Under the pieces are notes generated by a model. That model ran no database searches. It was given only the letters and a program-made list of their open reading frames with translations, and was not told the DNA's origin. Source: CAJCIW01 sp963833965 (GTDB taxonomy: Bacteria; Chlamydiota; Chlamydiia; Chlamydiales; Rhabdochlamydiaceae). Taken from it: a stretch of DNA of 64,000 nt. Shown here in pieces: positions 58,737-64,000 of this stretch (position 1 is the stretch's first letter; each line of letters begins with the position of its first letter). The position numbers and the translations under genes were made by a program. The stretch lies in contig CAWHZZ010000003.1 in the NCBI GenBank assembly GCA_963833965.1, positions 310,001 to 374,000 of the forward strand, read 5' to 3'.

Positions 58737-59603
58737 TTAATTTTTTCTGTCGACCATTTGTTGAAAAAGAGCGATCAAAAGTGGCGCAGGGCGGGAAAGA
58801 GAAGAGGCGTGCTCGTTTGCAATTTGCAGTAATTCAAGCGCTTTGGTCTTTACTTTTGCGGCGCCCAGAATGGAGACAGCAGTCGCTTTGCCGCAATAAC
58901 AATCGGAAATTGCCTCATCGGCCTCATCGAGCAGATCGTCGACAAGCTGAAAGGCGAGACCGATGGCGGGCCCCGCTTGGCGAAGTTTTTCCATGTCGGC
59001 ATCAGAGACCTGCGAAACGATCCCGCCGAATTCGAGAGCGGCTGTGATGAGCCCGGCGGTTTTGCCAAGATGCATCTGCTGCAACAGCTCCCAGTTAATC
59101 TCTTTTCCTTCCGAAAGAAGATCGATCATCTGCCCCCCAATCATGCCGTGCGCGCCTGCATTGAGGGCAAGAGTGTGGACGAGTGCGAGATTCTGATTGG
59201 CGGTAAGATGAGGTGCAGAGCTCAAAACTTCAAAGGCGTATGTCAACAAAAAGTCTCCCGTGAGAAGGGCATGCCACTCGGGATAAACTTTGTGCAGTGT
59301 GGGTTGTCCCCGCCGAACCTCATCATCGTCCATGCAAGGCAGATCGTCATGAATGAGAGAATAGGTGTGCACCATCTCTAAAGCGCAGGCGGGCGTCAAC
59401 CCTAGACTGAGGTCAACCTCGAAGGTCTTGCAAACAGCCAGCACCATCATCGGCCGCAGGCGCTTTCCGGGAGAGAGCGTCGAATAGCGGGCAGATGAAA
59501 AAAGAGAAGAATAGGGAAGCCGTCCATCGACTTTCGCGAGAAGCTGCGCTAGCTGATCGTCAATTTGCTTGCGCGCGTCAGATGTGAACTGGTGAAAGTG
59601 CAT
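58737..59603 (-). CDS. ispA: polyprenyl (farnesyl/geranylgeranyl) diphosphate synthase
   Basis: 288-residue all-helical trans-prenyltransferase. First Asp motif HDDLPCMDDDEVRRG and second LAFQLVDDLLDEADE (DDxxD-like), with GKRLRPMMVL and GGQMIDLLSEG in place. The size and the CMDDDxxRRG form fit the IspA/GGPP synthase class of short-chain enzymes. Product length cannot be read with certainty. Start overlaps the ugd 3' end by 26 bases. Confidence 0.92.
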   Translation of the reverse strand: MHFHQFTSDARKQIDDQLAQLLAKVDGRLPYSSLFSSARYSTLSPGKRLRPMMVLAVCKTFEVDLSLGLTPACALEMVHTYSLIHDDLPCMDDDEVRRGQPTLHKVYPEWHALLTGDFLLTYAFEVLSSAPHLTANQNLALVHTLALNAGAHGMIGGQMIDLLSEGKEINWELLQQMHLGKTAGLITAALEFGGIVSQVSDADMEKLRQAGPAIGLAFQLVDDLLDEADEAISDCYCGKATAVSILGAAKVKTKALELLQIANEHASSLSRPAPLLIALFQQMVDRKN

Positions 59604-60981
59604 TAGTTTTTTCTTGTAGGGAGCAGAGAATTGAGTTTAGATTTTTTAAGGGGGACGGCACGCCTGTGCCGAAATACTCAAAACCGAGCTCTTGCATTTC
59701 GGAGAGATGGTACTGGTTCCTGCCGTCGAAGAATACCTTTTGCTTGAGATGGGTGAGAATTTTACGAAAATCGACGAAGCGGAATTGCTTCCATTCTGTG
59801 ATGAGAGCGATCGCGTCGGCTTGATAGGCCGCTTCATACTCATCTTTGCAAAATTGCAGATGAGGATGATGCCCTAGAAATTTGCGGACATTGGGAATCG
59901 CTTCGGGGTCGTAAGCGCGGACAAAGCAGCCGCTATCCAAGAGATCTTGAATCAGGTTAAGGGATGGCGCTTCCCGAATATCGTCGGTATCGGGTTTGAA
60001 CGAAAGGCCCCAAACGGCAATCGTCTTGCCTTTGGCGCCGCCCTGATGGGAAAAATGAGCGTGGATTTTTTTCGGCAGCATTCTCTTTTGCTGTTCGTTA
60101 ACTGAATCGACGGCTTCTAAGATCGAAAGAGAAAGGCCGTGCTGTTTGGCAATCGCGCAAAGCGCCCGGATGTCTTTGGGGAAGCACGAGCCGCCGTAGC
60201 CTGCTCCCGCGTAGAGAAAATGATAGCCGATCCGCTGATCGGAGCCGATGCCTACGCGTACTTGTTTGATGTCGGCGCCTGTGATTTCGCAAAGGCGGGC
60301 CAACTCGTTCATGAATGAAATGCGCAGCGCCAGCATTGCATTGGCAGCGTACTTTGTCATTTCAGCGGACACGAGGTCCATGAGAAAAATGCGATCGTGA
60401 TTGACCGTGAAGCTGGAATAGATCTCGCGCATCGTTTTGGCCGCCTGCGGGCCCTCGACGCCTAAAATGATGCGGTCGGGCTTCATGCAATCGTTGATCG
60501 CACAACCCTCTTTCAGAAATTCCGGATTCGAAACGACATCAAAGGGGATGTCGAGATTGCGCTCCCTTAAAATTTTGGTGAGATTCTCTTTGAGCTGACG
60601 GCCGGTTCCGATCGGGACGGTGGATTTGTTGACGATGATTTTGTAGCCGTTCATATGACTGGCAATCGCAGTGGCGGCGGCATAGACGTAGGAGAGGTTG
60701 CAGGAGCCGTCTTCGTTGGATGGTGTCGGCAGCGCGAGGAAGCACACATCTGAGTGTTCGACGCCAAAACGATAATCTGTCGTGAAAAGAAGCCTTTCTG
60801 CAACTGTGTTGCGCTCGACAAGTTCTTTTAGCCCAGGTTCAAAAAACGGCATCAAGCCTTGATTCAAGCGGGCAATTTTATCTTGGTCGATGTCCAAACA
60901 CATCACATGATGGCCCATCTCTGCAAAACAGGCGGCAGTGACAAGGCCGACATACCCTGTTCCGACCATGAGGATTTTCAT
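59578..60981 (-). CDS. ugd: UDP-glucose 6-dehydrogenase
   Basis: 467 residues. N-terminal Rossmann motif VGTGYVGLVTAACFAEMG, conserved NPEFLKEGCAINDC, the active-site Cys in GYGGSCFPKDIRAL, and C-terminal AVWGLSFKPDTDDIREAPSL. Oxidises UDP-glucose to UDP-glucuronate with two NAD. GDP-mannose dehydrogenase is a relative, but the motif set fits UDP-glucose. Context with the sugar transferase suggests cell-surface polysaccharide. Confidence 0.95.
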   Translation of the reverse strand: MKILMVGTGYVGLVTAACFAEMGHHVMCLDIDQDKIARLNQGLMPFFEPGLKELVERNTVAERLLFTTDYRFGVEHSDVCFLALPTPSNEDGSCNLSYVYAAATAIASHMNGYKIIVNKSTVPIGTGRQLKENLTKILRERNLDIPFDVVSNPEFLKEGCAINDCMKPDRIILGVEGPQAAKTMREIYSSFTVNHDRIFLMDLVSAEMTKYAANAMLALRISFMNELARLCEITGADIKQVRVGIGSDQRIGYHFLYAGAGYGGSCFPKDIRALCAIAKQHGLSLSILEAVDSVNEQQKRMLPKKIHAHFSHQGGAKGKTIAVWGLSFKPDTDDIREAPSLNLIQDLLDSGCFVRAYDPEAIPNVRKFLGHHPHLQFCKDEYEAAYQADAIALITEWKQFRFVDFRKILTHLKQKVFFDGRNQYHLSEMQELGFEYFGTGVPSPLKNLNSILCSLQEKTNALSPVHI

Positions 60982-61019
60982 GAGATCGCTTCTCCTCTAT
61001 TGGAACGGATCATAACCGC

Positions 61020-61853
61020 TCAATGGGATAAATTGCCATCTTTTAGCAGCAGCGTGCGACTGCAGAGAGAGGAAAGCTCTTTGTCGTGCGTGACCACAAT
61101 TAAAGTTTTATGAAAATCTTTCGAGAGATTGATGAGAAGAGAGTGAATTTCTTGAGAATGGAAATGATCGAGATTGCCCGTCGGCTCATCGGCCAAAATC
61201 AGATCGGGGTCATTGCAAAGCGCGCGCGCGATCGCCGCCCGCTGTTTTTCTCCTCCCGATAGGAGCTTGGCCAGAAAGTGAGCGCGATCTTTCAATCCGA
61301 CAATTTCTAGCAGCTCCAATGCTCTCGAATGGGCTGCCGTGCCAGGTTGCACGGGTTTTCTCCCGATGCGAGCGGGCAAAAGCACATTGTCGAGCAACGT
61401 GTAATCGTCGAGTAGATTGTAACTTTGGAAGATGAAACCGATATGGGCATTGCGCAGCTCTGCCAGCGAAACATGCAAGATATCCTGGCCGCAGATCTCT
61501 AATTGGCCGCTGCATGGTTTTTCCAGCGAGCCCAAGATGTGCAGCAGCGTACTTTTACCCTCTCCCGATTTTCCGACGATGGCCACCGATTCACCGCGTT
61601 CCACATCGAGATCGATCCCTTTGAGGACCTCGATGCGCGAAGGGGTATATACAGATCGAGATTTCAAAGTGGGTTTTGGCTGCGCTGGCATCCCTGCTTT
61701 CTGTCCCGGCTCCATCGCGCCTGTGTTTTCACAGGCTCTGCTTCGCCGTCGGCTAAAGCCTGGCCCAAAATCAGAGCGCCAGCTTTGCCAAATTCCAACT
61801 TTTGAATCACTCTGTGTATAGAAACATTTGATGATGCCTCTCGCTTTTATCAT
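61020..61853 (-). CDS. lolD: lipoprotein-releasing ABC transporter ATPase LolD with in-frame insertion
   Basis: 277 residues, about 50 longer than usual. The beginning MIKARGIIKCFYT should lead directly into PSRIEVLKGIDLDV, but about 57 residues (14-70: SDSKVGIWQSWRSDFG to KPTLKSRSVYT) separate them. The rest is normal: Walker A GKSGEGKST, Q-loop FIFQSYNLL, signature LSGGEKQRAAIARAL, Walker B LILADEPTGNLD. The insertion is encoded by a palindromic element, keeps frame and lies before the Walker A. Overlaps the permease stop (ATGA). Confidence 0.94.
   Translation of the reverse strand: MIKARGIIKCFYTQSDSKVGIWQSWRSDFGPGFSRRRSRACENTGAMEPGQKAGMPAQPKPTLKSRSVYTPSRIEVLKGIDLDVERGESVAIVGKSGEGKSTLLHILGSLEKPCSGQLEICGQDILHVSLAELRNAHIGFIFQSYNLLDDYTLLDNVLLPARIGRKPVQPGTAAHSRALELLEIVGLKDRAHFLAKLLSGGEKQRAAIARALCNDPDLILADEPTGNLDHFHSQEIHSLLINLSKDFHKTLIVVTHDKELSSLCSRTLLLKDGNLSH
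61649..61820. repeat. palindromic element P8 inserted inside lolD
   Basis: Arms 61649-61690 and 61777-61820 are imperfect inverted copies. TATACA/TGTATA stands at the ends, and CAAAGTGGGTTTTGGCTGCG on the left pairs with the reverse complement of the right. An inner hairpin is CCTGTGTTTTCACAGG (61720-61735). About 171 bases, a multiple of three; the codons for Tyr-Thr occur at both edges, as expected from a target duplication. Confidence 0.75.
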
Positions 61854-63841
61854 TCAGACCTCAAAATCTGAGAAGGGCGAAGGCGGCAAGCTTTGATCGC
61901 AGGCACAAGTCCTGCCAAAAGAGAGAGCAGGGGAGTCGTGAACAGAATGAAGGTCACTGCATTGCTGCTGAGCTGGCCTGGAAGATTTTTACCGAAGAAC
62001 GTCGAGTTGAACGCATCATGGCCTTGGATAAAACTGAGAAACTGAACGACCATGTCGATGTGCTGAAGCGTAAGTAGGGCCGCCGCAGTCCCGAGAATGC
62101 TGCTTAAAATGCCCATCGCCATGCCGCAAGAACCGAAAATGGCGGCGATGCTGAAATGGCTCGCGCCCATCGCCCGCAGAATGCCGATCTCCCGTTTCTT
62201 GTCATTGACGAGGAGAACGAGAAGCGAAATGATGTTGCAGCAGGCGACGATGAGGATGATCATTCCGATGATGGCGAAAAGCGACTTGTCGCTTTGGAAC
62301 TGCTCGAGCAAGTCTTTAGCGAATTCATATTCTCTAAACGTCGTCACTTTCCAATAGGCATCGATGCCTAGCTCTTGGAGGGCGGAGAGAATTTCCCGTT
62401 TGACCTCGCTCGCTTCGGCAAGGTCATTGAACCAGACGAGAACACCATTGGATTGCATTTTGTCGAGATTGAATGAGGTGCTCGTCGCATTGATCGCACG
62501 CGTAATAGAAGGGGGAACCAAGACGCATTTATTTCCGACCGAGAGAATGCCCGGGTCGTAAAATCCCGACACAAAGATCGGCAGGCGGTGCTCCTGGACA
62601 GCGCTGGATGTCGTGCTGGCATAGGAAAGATACCCCTTGTCGCCGATCATGACACCATTATCTAAAAAATTTTTGGCCAAAAGAACGCCGGTCTCTTTTT
62701 CCACGTTGCTAAAGAGCAGTTGAGGCGGAAAATCGGCTTTGGCGATCTCCATTTCTTCGATCCCGATTTTTCCCTTTAAAGATACCCCTTGAAGGAATGC
62801 GTGCACATCAAAGCGCAAAGGGGCAGTGGATGGCATCGACTCGACATCGAAAAACAACGGACCGTCGACTAAAATGGGGGTGTTGAGCGGAACTGTTTGG
62901 CGCTGGCCCTTCGCGTCCTCCAACACAAACCCACTCTTCTCTTTGTGAATTTTTACATTTGAACGCGCCTTTCCTTTTTCAATGGGCAGATCGATTCGAG
63001 TGATATTTCCATCTCTGGTGTGAACAATTCCCTCAAACACAGCGCCCGAAGGGAACAATTCCGAAGGAAGTTGCCAGAAGGCATTCTTGGTCTTGAGCCG
63101 CTCAATTTTCACATTGTGCAAAAGCCCAGTAATCCGCTGACGCGAGGTTTCATGGGGAATCTTGCCGGCCAAAACAGGCGCGTCCTGACGGGATAAATCG
63201 GTGGCGTGGGAAGAGAGATAAAGCAGATGGTTAAGATCTTTTTCTGTCGGCGGGAGCAGCAGCGATGAAAGGGCTGGGCATTTGTCCGGGAAAGAGGCCA
63301 GGTAGGATGCCTGGGTCAAATAGCCTTGCGTTTCTTCTCCGGGCAGTCCATTGCCTGGACGGAGCAACTGCAATCGCATCAAGGCCCCGCTGAGTTCAAA
63401 ATCTTGGAAGACAAGGTCTGAGCGCTTCTGCTGAAGCTGCGACAAGGCGGCAAACAGTTCTTTTACAGGATCGTTATGCTCAGGTTTTGGGAAGCGGGTG
63501 GGGAGTTCACCGTCTTCGGAAGGCTGATAAGGGTCTGTTTTGGTCGCGATCGCCTTCTCGGCGATGTTCTTATGCGCGTAATGGGAGTCGGCGCTGACGC
63601 TATCGATCTGATAATAATAGGAAGAATAGTAGCGCTGGGTTGGAGTGATTCTTAAGGGAGCATTGAGAGTAGTCAGTTTTTGCAGCCACCCTCGCTCGAT
63701 CCCCTCCGTGACGGAGAGAAAGACCAAAACCAGCCAAACGACAAGCGAGATCACGAGGACGGACAGCAAAGCGATCAGCGAGACAGAAAGCTGCTTTTTC
63801 CGCGGAATAAGATATTTTAACGCGACGGAAAGCTCGAACAT
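61850..63841 (-). CDS. lipoprotein-releasing system permease (LolC/LolE type)
   Basis: 663 residues, longer than the usual 400-500. N-terminal helix after KYLIPRKKQLSVSLIALLSV, a very large periplasmic domain, then three helices of the FtsX permease fold (ALFAIIGMIILIVACCNIIS, FGSCGMAMGILSSILGTAAA, LLSLLAGLVPAIKACRLRPS). The motif KREIGILRAMGAS is typical. With LolD it extracts lipoproteins from the inner membrane. Only one permease is visible, so it may work as a homodimer (LolF-like). Twelve bases from the rpmG stop, the order known in Chlamydia. Confidence 0.9.
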   Translation of the reverse strand: MFELSVALKYLIPRKKQLSVSLIALLSVLVISLVVWLVLVFLSVTEGIERGWLQKLTTLNAPLRITPTQRYYSSYYYQIDSVSADSHYAHKNIAEKAIATKTDPYQPSEDGELPTRFPKPEHNDPVKELFAALSQLQQKRSDLVFQDFELSGALMRLQLLRPGNGLPGEETQGYLTQASYLASFPDKCPALSSLLLPPTEKDLNHLLYLSSHATDLSRQDAPVLAGKIPHETSRQRITGLLHNVKIERLKTKNAFWQLPSELFPSGAVFEGIVHTRDGNITRIDLPIEKGKARSNVKIHKEKSGFVLEDAKGQRQTVPLNTPILVDGPLFFDVESMPSTAPLRFDVHAFLQGVSLKGKIGIEEMEIAKADFPPQLLFSNVEKETGVLLAKNFLDNGVMIGDKGYLSYASTTSSAVQEHRLPIFVSGFYDPGILSVGNKCVLVPPSITRAINATSTSFNLDKMQSNGVLVWFNDLAEASEVKREILSALQELGIDAYWKVTTFREYEFAKDLLEQFQSDKSLFAIIGMIILIVACCNIISLLVLLVNDKKREIGILRAMGASHFSIAAIFGSCGMAMGILSSILGTAAALLTLQHIDMVVQFLSFIQGHDAFNSTFFGKNLPGQLSSNAVTFILFTTPLLSLLAGLVPAIKACRLRPSQILRSE

Positions 63842-63852
63842 AACTCACTGAG

Positions 63853-64000
63853 TTACTTAGCTTCTTTGAAAATCACGTGTTTTTTGAGCTTTTTGTCGTA
63901 TTTTTTCAATTCGATCCTGCCAGTCACGGTGCGTTTATTTTTAGTTGTCCAGTAGCACTCTGAACTTTCGGTGCTTTTCAGTTTAATTTTTTCGCGGGCG
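63853..64000 (-). CDS. rpmG: ribosomal protein L33 (partial, start beyond right edge)
   Basis: My translation of the minus strand from the edge reads AREKIKLKSTESSECYWTTK, then NKRTVTGRIELKKYDKKLKK, ending HVIFKEAK. This is the L33 core; only the first few residues are missing. The Cys-free metal pattern corresponds to the zinc-independent form, apart from a lone Cys. Adjacent to lolC/E as in Chlamydia. Confidence 0.95.
   Translation of the reverse strand, partial: AREKIKLKSTESSECYWTTKNKRTVTGRIELKKYDKKLKKHVIFKEAK

Noticed and set aside
61667..61810. Extra N-terminal region of LolD considered as a separate upstream ORF or sequencing frameshift
   Set aside because: The frame is continuous, the sequence on both sides is LolD, and the DNA is palindromic, so an insertion fits better.
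1..64000. tRNA, rRNA or CRISPR loci
   Set aside because: I looked in the gaps for tRNA T-loop sequences, conserved rRNA stretches and direct repeats with spacers and found none; a covariance-model scan would be needed to be sure.

Overview
The window looks like chromosomal DNA of a chlamydia-like bacterium (order Parachlamydiales; an environmental amoeba-type chlamydia rather than a Chlamydiaceae pathogen). The evidence is: an NTT-family nucleotide transporter; the gene order DUF721-gyrB-gyrA-tmk-holB; the order lolE/lolD next to rpmG; tpiA beside xseAB; the small basic protein shared by Chlamydiae and Verrucomicrobia next to ybeY; and several eukaryote-like proteins (two F-box, three leucine-rich repeat, one TPR/poly-proline). 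I cannot fix the genus. No rRNA, tRNA, CRISPR array or prophage was seen.

Layout. 1-6805 (minus): a classical menaquinone cluster ubiE/menG-menF-(two small genes)-menD-menH-menB-menA, menA running off the left edge. 7122-10185: small lipoprotein, F-box protein, typA. 10517-21205 (plus): mgtE, DUF721, gyrB, gyrA, tmk, holB, a Nudix gene, then a two-gene unit whose second product looks like a YopT/C58-type cysteine protease. 21276-29112: NTT transporter, DUF234-type AAA ATPase with a palindromic upstream site, idi, nadK-xseB-xseA, tpiA, secG, def. 29114-41186: second F-box protein, LptD-like outer-membrane protein, a partly duplicated cluster of three LRR genes with a remnant of a fourth, a HEAT-repeat exported protein, maf. 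41563-49138: an Ala/Thr-rich protein with a duplicated domain, DUF3604, a CBS/CorC membrane protein, ybeY, two very small chlamydial genes, two DUF502 membrane proteins. 49159-54294: MPG glycosylase, rnr, HAD hydrolase, folD, suhB. 54419-55644: one IS630 element. 55676-64000: TPR/poly-proline protein, MreD-like protein, sugar transferase, prenyl diphosphate synthase, ugd, lolD, lolC/E, rpmG (off the right edge).

Functional picture. Housekeeping operons (DNA topology, nucleotide supply, folate and isoprenoid metabolism, lipoprotein export, RNA decay) are interleaved with candidate host-directed proteins. idi, the prenyl synthase and the men genes together could supply and use the menaquinone side chain; typA, rnr and ybeY are translation/RNA quality factors; lolCDE and the LptD-like protein serve the outer membrane.

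The most unusual feature is the number of long imperfect palindromes, about 75-180 bp, between genes (near 6900, 10300, 30350, 30550, 48200, 48400 and 57900). One about 171 bp long lies in frame inside the lolD coding sequence, adding about 57 residues ahead of the Walker A motif, much as Rickettsia palindromic elements do. A separate ~100 bp triple-hairpin repeat occurs twice, each time directly 5' of an unrelated gene and ending at its Shine-Dalgarno sequence.
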